Made by a program: the position numbers and the translations under genes
The notes under the pieces: model-generated
What the model was told of the DNA's origin: nothing
The model's input: the letters and a program-made list of their open reading frames with translations, nothing else
Database searches by the model: none
Origin: Niallia circulans
GTDB lineage: Bacteria > Bacillota > Bacilli > Bacillales > Cytobacillaceae
NCBI RefSeq assembly: GCF_003726095.1
Contig: NZ_CP026031.1
Coordinates: 3,038,001-3,102,000 of the forward strand
Length of the DNA stretch: 64,000 nucleotides
Reading direction: 5' to 3'
In this document: positions 45,221-55,436 of the stretch, in pieces
How the letters are laid out: the number at the start of each line of letters is the position of its first letter
Numbering within the stretch: the stretch's first letter is position 1

Positions 45221-47809
45221 CTACTCTGCTTTCGTTACATTTTCCTTATCGTTTTTTGCATATACTTGCACTTCTACTAACCCATTAGCCCAGTTCCCAT
45301 TACTATTATCATTCACACGCTTTATTGCAGATACTGATAGACGAACGTACCTAAATTTGCCTTTTAAAGGGGTTGATTTAAACCCTGCCCATGTATTTTG
45401 GGACTCATCCGCTATTTCAACCCAATTCTCATTATTATTAGAACCATACACCTTGTATTGATAATACATTTCCGATCCATTATATAATCGAAATGCAATA
45501 TCTATTCTAGAAAGGTCATACGCTTCTTCTAAATCGACAGTATAATCAAATGGGGCATTACCTGGGCGATACCAATGTGTATTATCTCCTGAGGTCCTTA
45601 AATTAAAATCATATCCATCATTCGCTAATTCAATTGGTCTTTCAAGGTCTTCTTCATTTGAACCATATGCTGTTTTCCCCTGTGAAACTAATGATATTCC
45701 TTCTGGCAAGCTGATATTTCCATCTTCCACATTCACTTTCCAGCCAGTGGCGTATTTCATGGACGCAGTATGATTTTCTCTGTCAATCGTTAACGGCAGC
45801 CACACATATCTAGAATCGCCCAGTTGCTTCGAATTCCAACGATCTCCCATATATACATATTGTTTTGTTCCATCTTGCTTAGTGATCGTCATAATATTGG
45901 TAGATTGACTATAATACGTACTATTGTTCCCAAGTGCAGCATGCTCTAAGATAAGTCCATCGCTTCCTTTTAGCGGTGTCCATCCATCGGGATTTGTTAT
46001 ATCGTTTGTATATCCTACCGTTGACTGATTTGGCAGCCATCCAGATTGACCGGATGTCACTAGGTAATATCCGTCATTCTCCACATGAACGATGGCAGGA
46101 GCTTCTCGGCCAACTCCTTCATAGAAGTTATAGGATTCAAAGACTGGATCTTTGCTATCTGATGATGAAAATGGATATGTTGTAAAGTCTACATCATCAA
46201 AACGGTCATTTAATCGGTGGATTCTCATCGAATGTCCTTCAGAAGAAATCAAGTATGCGGTATCTCCTTCTTGAAATACAGTGAAATCTCTCGAAACATA
46301 ACCATATTTCTGTGGATCGTTTTGTTCAGAGATTGGTATTTGCTCCCTATCTCCAGCTTTAAAATATTCTTCATCTGTATACCATCCATTATTATTTCTC
46401 CAGTTTCTTTCGGTTCCTCCCGGACGCCAATGTCCTTGAAATACATAGGGGCCTTCAGGTTTATCAGCTGTTGCCACCATTATTTGACTGGAGGAATAGC
46501 CACTTCCATCCTCCCAGTGTCCCCATAATACATATTTCTTTGTTTTTTCGTTATAAAGGAGCTTTGGCCGTTCCACCTTGCTATACTGTAATCCTAATTC
46601 AGCACCAGGTACTGTTTCCGAAAATTGGTCCAAGATATTTCCTTCATTTTGCCAATTCACCAAATCTCTTGATGAATATAAACTCACTGCAAAAAAGTTT
46701 GCGCTATTGTGTATTTTATTCTCTCCAACCCAATAATAGATTGGTTTACCATCCGGGGCTGTTTGTTGTAAGAAGCCTCCCCCATGTGCCTGAATATGAT
46801 TTCCTTCTGTATCCAACCATGTATCTCCTACAGGGATTCCAAGTTCCGAATAATCAACTGTTTCTCGAACGTGCGCTGCATATTGAAAAGCTTGCTCTAT
46901 TTGTGCTTTAGCCCTATTTATGTCTTGAATGGTTATTTGCTCTTGTGCAAGGAGTGCTTCAGCATTTGTTAAAGCTCGAGTTATATTATTCCAAGTGCTT
47001 ACCGTAAAGGTTCCCTTCTCTGTATCCTTATATTCATTATAAATTTCTGCTAGGCTTTCTTTTACACTTGCTAGATAACTCGTTTCAATTTCTTCCTCTG
47101 TTAGAGCTCTTGAATAAATTTTCACATCATCAATTAATCCTTGAAAGTACTCTCCATTGCCCCAATTCGCTTTTCCTAATTGAATAATTCCTCCAGTCTC
47201 CGATAAAATATCTTTTAGTTTATACGTACTCTCCTTCGTATCCTGCTGTATACCATCTACAAAAATAGTTGTTCTATTTTTGTTCACTACTAAATCAATA
47301 TGTTTCCAAGAAGTACTGGATGGGGCACTTAGATTATTCCCTGGTCGAGCACCTTTATTATAGTATCGTTCTACTATAACATCACTGGTTTTATCCATTA
47401 TCCCTAAATAACGCTCCTGTTGGTAAGATTGTGTTTTTTCATCGCTGGAAGCATAAAATACCCAACCATTTCCTCCTTCCGGTTTGCTATTATAAGAAAT
47501 AGTTATTTCGTCTTTACTTTTTAATAATGGCTTACCGTTTTTCTTTTTGACTTGAAGCCAAAAGGTTTCACTCAGCTTTGCTGCTTTTCCACGTGGGGCA
47601 TCTACATAAACAGGATTCCCTTGAACTTCAGCCTTTGCTCCTGAACCAACAATCCCATTCACCGGATCATCAAAATGAAAGCTTGCTATCAATGCATCAT
47701 CAATGGAATTCTCCTTTGCTAATACTTCTTGTCCAATAAAGTACTGAGAAAAAAGTGTAATGAAAGTCAGAGCGGCAATCTTCATCAAATTATTTGAGTT
47801 AATTATCAT
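45221..47809 (-). CDS. secreted multidomain GH43 enzyme (LamG - helical linker - GH43 - discoidin)
   Basis: An 862-residue exported enzyme. It has a signal peptide (about 1-31), a LamG/concanavalin-like domain (about 38-240, SWKHIDLVVNKNRTTIFVDG, GLIDDVKIYSRALT), a helical FIVAR-like linker (about 245-315), a GH43 propeller (about 320-650, HIQAHGGGFLQQ, SKVERPKLLYNEKT, GREAPAIVHV) and a C-terminal F5/8-type (CBM32-like) sugar-binding domain (about 730-855). The catalytic part resembles the exo-beta-1,3-galactanase group of GH43 acting on arabinogalactan main chains. It is the only clearly secreted enzyme of the locus, with no sortase motif. AAGGAGGG precedes the ATG. Substrate is inferred. 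Confidence 0.85.
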   Translation of the reverse strand: MIINSNNLMKIAALTFITLFSQYFIGQEVLAKENSIDDALIASFHFDDPVNGIVGSGAKAEVQGNPVYVDAPRGKAAKLSETFWLQVKKKNGKPLLKSKDEITISYNSKPEGGNGWVFYASSDEKTQSYQQERYLGIMDKTSDVIVERYYNKGARPGNNLSAPSSTSWKHIDLVVNKNRTTIFVDGIQQDTKESTYKLKDILSETGGIIQLGKANWGNGEYFQGLIDDVKIYSRALTEEEIETSYLASVKESLAEIYNEYKDTEKGTFTVSTWNNITRALTNAEALLAQEQITIQDINRAKAQIEQAFQYAAHVRETVDYSELGIPVGDTWLDTEGNHIQAHGGGFLQQTAPDGKPIYYWVGENKIHNSANFFAVSLYSSRDLVNWQNEGNILDQFSETVPGAELGLQYSKVERPKLLYNEKTKKYVLWGHWEDGSGYSSSQIMVATADKPEGPYVFQGHWRPGGTERNWRNNNGWYTDEEYFKAGDREQIPISEQNDPQKYGYVSRDFTVFQEGDTAYLISSEGHSMRIHRLNDRFDDVDFTTYPFSSSDSKDPVFESYNFYEGVGREAPAIVHVENDGYYLVTSGQSGWLPNQSTVGYTNDITNPDGWTPLKGSDGLILEHAALGNNSTYYSQSTNIMTITKQDGTKQYVYMGDRWNSKQLGDSRYVWLPLTIDRENHTASMKYATGWKVNVEDGNISLPEGISLVSQGKTAYGSNEEDLERPIELANDGYDFNLRTSGDNTHWYRPGNAPFDYTVDLEEAYDLSRIDIAFRLYNGSEMYYQYKVYGSNNNENWVEIADESQNTWAGFKSTPLKGKFRYVRLSVSAIKRVNDNSNGNWANGLVEVQVYAKNDKENVTKAE

Positions 47810-47874
47810 TGTTCCCTCCTTTGGACTTATAAAGAACTTTAGTTTTATAAAAAGTCGTTTACTAACATGATCAC

Positions 47875-49629
47875 TTAGTCTTTGCTAAGTTTGGGCAAAT
47901 CTGTTAATGTAATCGACTCTCCAACCTTACCTTCTGATTCAAAAACAATAATTTCATTAATACCTTGCTTTAAGAGAGGATCTGGAATATAAAGACGCTG
48001 CTGCGGTCCTTTTTCCCAGAATCGACCTATATTGAACCCATTGACGGTTATAAAGCCTTTCCCCCATCCTTCTAAATCAATAAATGTATCTCCTATAGTC
48101 GAAGCATTAAATGTAAACTGATAGAAAGCTGGCTGCCCGGATTGCCAGGTTGCTTCAAAGTCTAATTTATTCAGATTATCCATGGGTAAAGAATAGATAT
48201 CCCATTCACTTTGAAAAGCTCCATTGATGATTACCCCATCCCGAATTCCTTTTTCTTGATGATTCATTTTTACGGAATAATTGACTCTCCCCATATTTTC
48301 CACTAGAATGCCTAATTGATTTTTTGGTTCTGTTAATTCAAATTCTAATTTCTGTCCTATTTCTAAATCATATTGCGTGGCTATATGGTTCTCATTAATA
48401 AAAATTTGTGCTCGATCCATACATTCAATCAAGCGAAAATCTTCAATTGGACGTGCCTTACCAATTTGACTTTGATAATAAATATATCCAGTCCCTTGAT
48501 TCAACTCCTCCATTGTCAGTGGATAGTTATGATGGAACCTCTTGCTCAATTTATCAAGGTTATGGAATAAGGATGTTTTAGCCCGTACCTTTAATTCACC
48601 ATAAGCAATTTTTTCTATTTCTGTTGAAAAACGCACTTCAGGTATAGTGGTAAATTTTGCAATTACTTCTTGAAATTTACGATACTTCGGTGTAATATCG
48701 CCCCATTCTGTAAGTAATGCATCATAATCATAACTTGTCACATCTGGCGCCAATTTCTCATAATAATTGGCACCACTTGTAAAGCCAAAGTTTGTCCCCC
48801 CATGGAACATATAAATATTCACTGATCCTTCTTCTAAAATATCGGCTAATTCGTGTGCAGATTCCTCTGCATCTGTCGTATGATGAATGACATCTCCCCA
48901 TGCATCAAACCAACCAATCCAGAATTCCATCACCATTAGTGGTTTTTTTGTGCCATGAAATGCTCTAAGTCGTTTAAAATGTTCCTTCACTTTTGACCCA
49001 CAGTTAATAGTTGGTAAAGCCGTTTCCGGGATAGAACCATTTTCTAACATATCTCCCCATGGTCCGTCAGAGGTGACGAACGGAACATTTACGCCATGAC
49101 TCTTCATCATGTCCGCCATTCTCTCCATATAATTTTTATCATTGGCATATCCACCGTATTCATTTTCTACCTGCATCAAAATGATAGGGCCGCCATTTGT
49201 AATTTGCAAATCTACAACTTGAGGAAAAAGATGCGCAAAATAACTACTAATTTTTTCCATAAATTTCGGATTCTCAAAACGAACTTTCACACTTGGATCT
49301 TTAATCAGCCAGTACGGTAATCCCCCAAATTCCCATTCTGCACAAATATATGGAGCTGGACGAAGAATCACATACAAGCCTAAATCACCAGCTAGTTGAA
49401 TAAATTTACGTACATCCAATCTTTTTTCAAAATCGTATATTCCTTGATGCGGCTCATGTAAATTCCAAGGAACATAAGTTTCTACCGTATTACAGCCCAA
49501 TGCTTTTAATTTTTCCAAGCGGTCTAACCAGTACTCTGGAACCACCCGAAAATAATGGATGGCACCTGATATAATTTTGAATGGCTGATTATCTAGATAA
49601 AAATCATCCTTTATTTCAAACCTCTTCAT
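47875..49629 (-). CDS. GH35 beta-galactosidase
   Basis: A 584-residue cytoplasmic enzyme of glycoside hydrolase family 35 that removes terminal beta-galactose. The N-terminal barrel has the family pattern SGAIHYFRVVPEYWLDRLEK and LGCNTVETYVPWNLHEP. The acid/base is E157 (VENEYGGY) and the nucleophile E235 (LMVMEFWIGWFDAWG). The C-terminal beta domains carry WGKGFITVNGFNIGRFWEKG-like family signature. No signal peptide. AGAGGTG precedes the ATG. It is 65 bp upstream of the secreted GH43 gene, consistent with galactan or arabinogalactan breakdown. Confidence 0.92.
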   Translation of the reverse strand: MKRFEIKDDFYLDNQPFKIISGAIHYFRVVPEYWLDRLEKLKALGCNTVETYVPWNLHEPHQGIYDFEKRLDVRKFIQLAGDLGLYVILRPAPYICAEWEFGGLPYWLIKDPSVKVRFENPKFMEKISSYFAHLFPQVVDLQITNGGPIILMQVENEYGGYANDKNYMERMADMMKSHGVNVPFVTSDGPWGDMLENGSIPETALPTINCGSKVKEHFKRLRAFHGTKKPLMVMEFWIGWFDAWGDVIHHTTDAEESAHELADILEEGSVNIYMFHGGTNFGFTSGANYYEKLAPDVTSYDYDALLTEWGDITPKYRKFQEVIAKFTTIPEVRFSTEIEKIAYGELKVRAKTSLFHNLDKLSKRFHHNYPLTMEELNQGTGYIYYQSQIGKARPIEDFRLIECMDRAQIFINENHIATQYDLEIGQKLEFELTEPKNQLGILVENMGRVNYSVKMNHQEKGIRDGVIINGAFQSEWDIYSLPMDNLNKLDFEATWQSGQPAFYQFTFNASTIGDTFIDLEGWGKGFITVNGFNIGRFWEKGPQQRLYIPDPLLKQGINEIIVFESEGKVGESITLTDLPKLSKD

Positions 49630-50032
49630 TTTTATACACCTCTCTATTTAAGTAGTAAAATATTGTATTTGCCCTTTTGTACTTCTCTATTTCTTTTTGC
49701 AAATAGGAGGGAATATCTAAAAACACACAGTGACCAAGATGCAGGAGATGTTTCTTCATGGATTCTCTGCCAAGCAAAAAGTGATTTGATTCTAGTTGAT
49801 TTTCAATCATCTAGTAAACTGACTTGTGACTGGTGTGGCAGGCATGATAGAGCTGCGGCAATTGCTGTTTGTAGGTTACTTAAAATGGTAGAGTTAATAG
49901 GGAATTCAGAAGAACCACCTTAAAAACTATTAACTGTTTTAACAGAGTAAGGCTGTAATTTTGCTAGAAATGCAGACTGTTCAGCAGTTTATAGAATTTA
50001 AGATGACAATGATATGCAGACATTCCATGTTG
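49630..50032. other. 403-bp intergenic stretch without a convincing gene
   Basis: Short frames exist on both strands (for example 49663-49923 plus and 49616-49810 minus), but none has a ribosome binding site or a recognisable product, and they overlap each other. No strong terminator is seen. An AGTAGTAAAA stretch at about 49653 resembles part of the motif described for this locus. The stretch may carry a separate promoter for the GH35 gene. Confidence 0.5.
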
Positions 50033-51295
50033 CTACTTTCTAATTAATATTGCCCCGTGAGCATTTACTATTTGTTTTTCCAAGCAGGTATCCTTATTCC
50101 CCCATAAATCTCTCACTACTTTATTCGCTCCAATAAATCTATTAGATAGCTCACTAGGAATCTCAAGATTAGAGTCACCCACATTAAAGAGGGCAATATA
50201 TTCATTATGTTCACTTCGTCCTTCCCAAACGATCCAGTTATCATCTCGATAAGCTTGTCGACGATATGTCAGCGTTCGATACATATCTAGTACTTCTTCA
50301 TTTGTAAATAAGCTTAGAGTAAAATCATCAATATCCGGCAATGTTCCACCATACATTAATGGGGATTGGAAAATGGTCCATAAGGTCATCAACAAATACT
50401 GTTCGTTCTTTGTAAACCTTGTCCAGTTATCTCCCCCTCCTCCATCCACAGCCCGAATCCCAATATGGCCCAATGGCAACATATCGCAATCTGGCCAATT
50501 TCCCGGGCGAACATAGGAAACCCACTCAGCTGCTCGATCAAACATTCGATATAACGCATCCCAATGATCCCAGAAATCATCCGTTAATCTCCACATATTG
50601 GCGTGATCCTGCAAAAATGTTCCATTTTTCAACTGTGCAGGACCAGGAGATAAAGAAAGAACAATCGGTCGCTTGGTTTTATCAATCGCTTTACGAATTG
50701 CTGCAATTTCTTTTTTATGGGCATCATCATATAATCTTGAATAAGCGATATCATCCACTTTAATGAAATCTACACCCCATGAAGCATAAAGCTCTATTAG
50801 CGAATCATAGTACAGCTGACCTTCTGGCAAATCAACGTTTACGCCATACATATCCGAATTCCAAGGACAAATATTATTCAACGCAATATCTCTGGCTCGT
50901 TTATCCGTTCCTTTAATAGCCGTATTTTGATGAACAGCCTGTCTAGGAATTCCCCGCATGATATGAATGCCAAACTTCAATCCTAATTGATGAATATATT
51001 CCCCCAAAGCTTTAAAACCTTGTCCATTACTAGAGGAAGGAAAGCGATTCTCTGCCGGAATTAATCTAGAATAGTCATCCATATTCAAAGGGAAAAATTG
51101 ATTATATCTAGTCGATTTGGCAGCTGGCTCTGCCCATTGAATATCTACTACAATATACTCCCATCCATATGATTTAAGATGCTTGCTCATAAATAAAGCA
51201 TGCTCTCTCACTTCTTCTTCTCTAACAGACGCACCATAACAATCCCAGCTGTTCCACCCCATAGGTGGAGTCTTAGCAAAATATAAAAATGTCAT
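50033..51295 (-). CDS. GH27 alpha-galactosidase
   Basis: A 420-residue cytoplasmic glycosidase of family 27 with the characteristic start PPMGWNSWDCYG, then YIVVDIQW, a nucleophile at D181 in DFIKVDDIAYS and acid/base at D239 or D240 (WRLTDDFWDHW), and the C-terminal beta-sandwich. Members remove alpha-galactose; some act on beta-L-arabinopyranose, which also occurs at the ends of arabinogalactan. AGGTG precedes the ATG. A cre-like or LacI-type operator lies only about 20 bp upstream of the start codon. It is followed after 400 bp by the GH35 gene. Confidence 0.9.
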   Translation of the reverse strand: MTFLYFAKTPPMGWNSWDCYGASVREEEVREHALFMSKHLKSYGWEYIVVDIQWAEPAAKSTRYNQFFPLNMDDYSRLIPAENRFPSSSNGQGFKALGEYIHQLGLKFGIHIMRGIPRQAVHQNTAIKGTDKRARDIALNNICPWNSDMYGVNVDLPEGQLYYDSLIELYASWGVDFIKVDDIAYSRLYDDAHKKEIAAIRKAIDKTKRPIVLSLSPGPAQLKNGTFLQDHANMWRLTDDFWDHWDALYRMFDRAAEWVSYVRPGNWPDCDMLPLGHIGIRAVDGGGGDNWTRFTKNEQYLLMTLWTIFQSPLMYGGTLPDIDDFTLSLFTNEEVLDMYRTLTYRRQAYRDDNWIVWEGRSEHNEYIALFNVGDSNLEIPSELSNRFIGANKVVRDLWGNKDTCLEKQIVNAHGAILIRK

Positions 51296-51315
51296 ATAAT
51301 TTTCACCTCAAGAAT

Positions 51316-51333
51316 ATTGATAACGTTTTCAAC
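51316..51333 (+). promoter_or_regulatory. cre-like or LacI-type operator upstream of GH27 gene
   Basis: ATTGATAACGTTTTCAAC matches the cre consensus apart from one A-to-T in AA and the last W. The AACGTT centre is also typical of LacI/GalR operators, so the linked LacI regulator is an alternative binder. Rest of 51334-51447 shows nothing coding. Confidence 0.6.
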
Positions 51334-51447
51334 AGTATGATAATAACAGAAGAATAAATTAACCACTTCAATATACTCTATGTAAAAAGACCTTGGATAT
51401 CCCATTTCCGCAGATAAACAGTACTTCTTTCTTGAGATAATTTCTTT

Positions 51448-52125
51448 CTAAGCTGCTTCTTCTATTTCTCGATTTACAAAGTCTATTACTGGTTTAAAAT
51501 TTATCATACATAACAGAATAGCTACCGATGCCCCAAACATCAATAAATAGATTGGAAATAGTTTCAATAAAATAAAGGTTCCTATCAAAATTAAAAAATT
51601 CAAATTACTTCTTATAGACTTTACTATTGCTAATTTAATAGTTAAGATGGCTGTTTCTTTAATCGTCTGCTTCCAGTTCGCCATTACAATTAGGAAGTTA
51701 ATCGTAAATGTAATAAGAACTAATAGAAAAAGGATGTTTAACCAAAAAAGTACTTGGAGTCTTGGCAGTTGTGCAGTAATAAAGATATTTCCGACCATAA
51801 TCCATAAAAAAAACAGCAATATTAAAGACAGCTTCAAAAGTCTTTTATATCCTATTTTTAAATGAATAAAGAAATTCTTCATAACCTTCGGCTCAGTTGT
51901 AACATCTTTCAACGTTCTAATAACAGCATAGGTGGAAGGAACGAGAGTCACCGATGAAAGATAAAGGATAGGCAAAGTCCCTAGGCGTATATCCAAAATA
52001 AAAATTAATACTGCGAATGGTAAGTTCATGAGCAAAAAGAGCATATTCATTTCAAATAACCAAATAATATAGTTAAAGTAACTAGAGTAATGATAGAGTC
52101 TGTATAACCACTCGTCTTTTTTCAT
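51448..52125 (-). CDS. YesL family (DUF624) membrane protein, second copy
   Basis: A 225-residue membrane protein with about five hydrophobic segments and DUF624 features (FNYIIWLFEMNMLFLLMNLP ... SSVTLVPSTYAVIRTLKD ... MVGNIFITAQLPRLQVLFWL). GGAG lies 8 nt before the ATG, 14 bp after the permease gene. As in the xylan locus it accompanies an oligosaccharide importer. It is clearly diverged from the copy at 6853-7458. Confidence 0.82.
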   Translation of the reverse strand: MKKDEWLYRLYHYSSYFNYIIWLFEMNMLFLLMNLPFAVLIFILDIRLGTLPILYLSSVTLVPSTYAVIRTLKDVTTEPKVMKNFFIHLKIGYKRLLKLSLILLFFLWIMVGNIFITAQLPRLQVLFWLNILFLLVLITFTINFLIVMANWKQTIKETAILTIKLAIVKSIRSNLNFLILIGTFILLKLFPIYLLMFGASVAILLCMINFKPVIDFVNREIEEAA

Positions 52126-52139
52126 AGGTGACTCCTTTC

Positions 52140-53009
52140 TTATTTCGTTCCACTGCTACCTACACCCAATTTCAATTGGAACAAATATTTCTGACCAAAG
52201 AAATACAACAGAATTTGTGGTATTGACAAAAGCAATGATAAACACATAACAAGAGACGTATTAAGTGTACCTGTAGGGTTTGTGGATGCTGATAAATTCG
52301 CAGCACCTAAAGCTAAGGTAAATTTACTTGAATCGGAAATATAAATTAATGGGCCCATTACATCTCCCCAAGCATGATTAAAAGTAAAGATGGCAATTGC
52401 CGCCAGCGCAGGCATGATGAGGGGCAATACTATTTTCCGATAGATACCAAAATTATTTAATCCGTCCATCTCAGCTGCTTCATAAAGAGAACCAGGAATG
52501 GCAGTCATAAATTGTCTTGTAAAGAAAACGTTATATGCTGAAGCAAAAAATTGTGGAATAATTAACGGCCACAACGTATTATATAAACCTAAGTTTCTAA
52601 AGATAACAAAAACTGGAATCAGTGTTATTTGAGCAGGAAGCATCATTGTCGCTAACAATAATAGAAAATATTTGTTCTTATGCTTATATTTCATCTGAGC
52701 AAATCCGTATGCTACCAATGAACTTGAAAATATCTGCCCGATAATACTTAAAATAACGACAAACATGGTATTTAAGAACCATAACCCTATCGGGCGAGAT
52801 CCCCCAAATATATTAGAAAATAGTTCTATGAAATTTCTCCAATAAAACTCCTTTGGAAAGAAGGTGAAGTTTTGTATGATGTTTGTCTCCGGAGACGCAA
52901 GCGAAATCGAAACCATATATAAAAATGGGGCAAATAATATGAAACCAAAGAAACAAAGTACTAGGTACACCACTATTTTCTTCGGCAAATTTAAATGTCT
53001 ATCTAACAT
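52140..53009 (-). CDS. carbohydrate ABC transporter permease, AraQ/MsmG-like
   Basis: A 289-residue MalG-type permease with six predicted helices and coupling motif EAAEMDGLNNFGIYRKIVLPL. GAGGAGG precedes the ATG inside the end of the upstream permease gene (1-bp gap), so the two are translationally coupled. Part of the importer for galactan-derived oligosaccharides; no ATPase gene is linked. Confidence 0.9.
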   Translation of the reverse strand: MLDRHLNLPKKIVVYLVLCFFGFILFAPFLYMVSISLASPETNIIQNFTFFPKEFYWRNFIELFSNIFGGSRPIGLWFLNTMFVVILSIIGQIFSSSLVAYGFAQMKYKHKNKYFLLLLATMMLPAQITLIPVFVIFRNLGLYNTLWPLIIPQFFASAYNVFFTRQFMTAIPGSLYEAAEMDGLNNFGIYRKIVLPLIMPALAAIAIFTFNHAWGDVMGPLIYISDSSKFTLALGAANLSASTNPTGTLNTSLVMCLSLLLSIPQILLYFFGQKYLFQLKLGVGSSGTK

Positions 53010-53010
53010 A

Positions 53011-53943
53011 TTATTTAACCTCCTCTTCGTAGAATACCCACATCTTGGATGATCTTAAGACAATCAAGGAGAGAACCAAAATGATCGCAAATAAGACCCA
53101 TGCCATCGCGGAAGCATATCCCATTCGATAATAGGAAAATGCATTTTTATAAAGATAAGGAACAATCATGGAGCTGGCGTTATCTGGTCCACCATCTGTT
53201 AATAAATACACTTGGGTGAATGTTTGTAAGGATCCAATAATCCCCGTAATTAAATTGAAGAAGATAACTGGTGAAATCAGCGGTATTGTAATCGATCTAA
53301 ACATTTTCAAACGGCTTGCTCCTTCCATCATTGCCGCTTCATACATTTCGTCCCCAATACTGTTAATGGCGGAAAGCAATAAAACCATCGTACCTCCCAC
53401 ACCCCACAGTGCTAGTAAGACAAATCCATATAGTACAGCTCCTTTTTCAAGTAACCAAGCCGGACCATCAATACCAATGTAACCCAATACTTTATTTAAC
53501 AATCCATTTGCAGCTAAAATATTGGTAAATAAAATAGAGCTGGCAACGATAGGAACAATTGCAGGTAGATAATATAAGGTTCTAAAGAATCTCATGCCTT
53601 TTAATTTAAAGCTAAGTAAATATGCCATACCAAGTGAAACCAATAAGCTTACCGGAACACTCATAAGTGCATAAATGAACGTATTCTTTACACTTAGAAG
53701 AAATATTTGGTCTTTAAATAGATTGATATAATTCTCCAGTCCAACAAACTCCATTTTTGTTAGCATATCCCAGTCTGTAAAGCTCATAATAAACGAATAA
53801 ATCATCGGTCCTACTGTTAATCCAAGAAACCCAATTAACCATGGAGAGATGAAAATAAAGAACCATCTTCTATTCATTTTAACGCGGTGCTCTTTACTAG
53901 ATATTTTGGACATTGTAGATTCTGCCAATTTCACTTCCATCAT
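53011..53943 (-). CDS. carbohydrate ABC transporter permease, AraP/MsmF-like
   Basis: A MalF-type permease of about 310 residues with six helices, coupling motif EAAMMEGASRLKMFRSITIPL and YLLTDGGPDNASSMIVPYLY. Three near ATGs are possible; AGGGAGG lies 5 nt before the ATG at 53943 and 8 nt before the next ATG at 53940, whereas the one at 53958 has no site. It follows the binding-protein gene after about 77 bp. Confidence 0.88.
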   Translation of the reverse strand: MMEVKLAESTMSKISSKEHRVKMNRRWFFIFISPWLIGFLGLTVGPMIYSFIMSFTDWDMLTKMEFVGLENYINLFKDQIFLLSVKNTFIYALMSVPVSLLVSLGMAYLLSFKLKGMRFFRTLYYLPAIVPIVASSILFTNILAANGLLNKVLGYIGIDGPAWLLEKGAVLYGFVLLALWGVGGTMVLLLSAINSIGDEMYEAAMMEGASRLKMFRSITIPLISPVIFFNLITGIIGSLQTFTQVYLLTDGGPDNASSMIVPYLYKNAFSYYRMGYASAMAWVLFAIILVLSLIVLRSSKMWVFYEEEVK

Positions 53944-54020
53944 TCTGGCCTCCCTCATGAGATATGTGTGAGGATCCCTCCATGAAACCGCTCACACATA
54001 GTAGTTATCACTCTACTAAC

Positions 54021-55316
54021 TTAATATTTTGCAACAATATCAGTTAAATTCTTTTGCAGTGTAGAAAGAGTCTCTTCAGGAGTTAAGTTCCCTAGTAGCA
54101 TTTCTTTAATTTTCGCACGCGCTTCTGTTGTCGCTTCTGAATACCAAGGACCAATTAATAATTCATCAATCACGACACGTTCTTGGGCAACCGGAATCGC
54201 ACTTAAATCAATCTCATGACCTTCAACCTTTTGATTTAAGAACTCATCGGAATTTAAGGTTTTTAAGTTTGCAGGACAGTCATACAAACCTTTTCCTACT
54301 AATTGTTGCGCTTCCTCACTAGCCATATATTCAATAAACTTCCAAGATGCTTCTTGTTCTTTCTCACTAGATTGAGTAGAAATAGTTAATGCACTACCAG
54401 TTGACCAAGATGTTTTTTCTGTTCCAATCGGCATAGGGGCAATTCCGTAATCAAATTTGTCTCCAATTACTTTTGCATTACTATTCATATCCCAGAATCC
54501 TGTCATATTCATTCCGACAAGCCCTGCCTGAAAACGGTTAACTTTATCTTCGGCAATTTGATAAGAGACACTCCACTTTTTAAAAGCTTCATCATACGCT
54601 TTGATGGTTGCTTGGTTTTCTGCTGAATCAATTACAACTTTGCCATCCTCGATTACAGCTCCGCCATTTGCTCGCAGGAAGTTGCCCCAAATTAATTGAT
54701 AGTCACCTGCTGTACTTCCCCATTGATCAATTTCACCATCACCATTAGTGTCTTTTGTCAAGGTTTCTGCAGCCTTATAATAATCATCGATTGTCCAATT
54801 TTCATTTGGATATTCAATTCCCGCTTCATCAAATAAAACTTTATTGTAGTATAAAAGGGAAGAGCCGCCACGATCTGGTATACCAAAAATTTTATTATCT
54901 AATGTATAAAGATCAATAGCACTTCCCCATGTTGCTGCAATATCGATATTTGCTTCTTTAATTTTATCGGTCAAATCTATAAATGCATTTTTGGATGCAA
55001 AACCAGAACCGTTTTCTGCTACTTGTGCTACATCCGGTGCTTGTTTACCAGCAATCATGGTCTGTAGCTTTGTATCATAATCATCGGCAACGGTTATCGT
55101 TTTTACTTTGATATCAGGATTTTCCTTTTCGAAATTTTCAATTCTTTCTTGGTAAACTCCTTCAAAAGTTTCATCTCCGCCCCAATGCATAAATTCAATT
55201 GTCGTTTTGCCGTCGCCTGAGTCTGCATCAGAATTAGCGGCGCCTGCACAGGCAGTAGATAAGAGAGTAGTGGAAGCAAGCAATACTGAAAACCCTAGTT
55301 TTTTCCATTTTTTCAT
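54021..55316 (-). CDS. sugar-binding lipoprotein of ABC importer (CUT1)
   Basis: A 431-residue extracellular binding protein with signal peptide MKKWKKLGFSVLLASTTLLS and lipidated cysteine in STACAG. CUT1-family features: TTIEFMHWGGDETFEGVY, LYYNKVLFDEAGIEYPNENW, MTGFWDMNS and WKFIEYMASEEAQQ. It is the first gene of the importer operon 55316-51448. GGGAGG precedes the ATG. The ligand is inferred to be a galactose-rich oligosaccharide from the neighbouring GH27, GH35, GH2 and GH43 enzymes. Confidence 0.9.
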   Translation of the reverse strand: MKKWKKLGFSVLLASTTLLSTACAGAANSDADSGDGKTTIEFMHWGGDETFEGVYQERIENFEKENPDIKVKTITVADDYDTKLQTMIAGKQAPDVAQVAENGSGFASKNAFIDLTDKIKEANIDIAATWGSAIDLYTLDNKIFGIPDRGGSSLLYYNKVLFDEAGIEYPNENWTIDDYYKAAETLTKDTNGDGEIDQWGSTAGDYQLIWGNFLRANGGAVIEDGKVVIDSAENQATIKAYDEAFKKWSVSYQIAEDKVNRFQAGLVGMNMTGFWDMNSNAKVIGDKFDYGIAPMPIGTEKTSWSTGSALTISTQSSEKEQEASWKFIEYMASEEAQQLVGKGLYDCPANLKTLNSDEFLNQKVEGHEIDLSAIPVAQERVVIDELLIGPWYSEATTEARAKIKEMLLGNLTPEETLSTLQKNLTDIVAKY

Positions 55317-55369
55317 TTGTTGAGACCTCCCGATTTTTACTTTTTCTCCTTACTCATACTGAAAGAATA

Positions 55370-55389
55370 ACTTTTTTACTAAAAAAAGT
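55370..55389. promoter_or_regulatory. inverted repeat, candidate operator site 1 of the galactan locus
   Basis: ACTTTTTT-ACTA-AAAAAAGT is a perfect 8-4-8 dyad; on the minus strand it contains TTTTTTTAGTAAAAAA, the motif shared with three other sites in this locus. It is about 55 bp upstream of the binding-protein start. Confidence 0.55.
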
Positions 55390-55436
55390 AAGCTAATTAT
55401 GATTTCGGACTGCAATATATATTTTGATTTAACAAT

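Noticed and set aside
46471..46911. 146-codon plus-strand frame within the secreted GH43 gene
   Set aside because: Antisense shadow; composition and lack of start signals argue against a gene.
49616..49923. Two overlapping open frames (64 and 86 codons) between the GH35 and GH27 genes
   Set aside because: They overlap on opposite strands, lack ribosome binding sites and resemble nothing known.
50419..50763. 114-codon plus-strand frame within the GH27 gene
   Set aside because: Antisense shadow of the alpha-galactosidase coding sequence.
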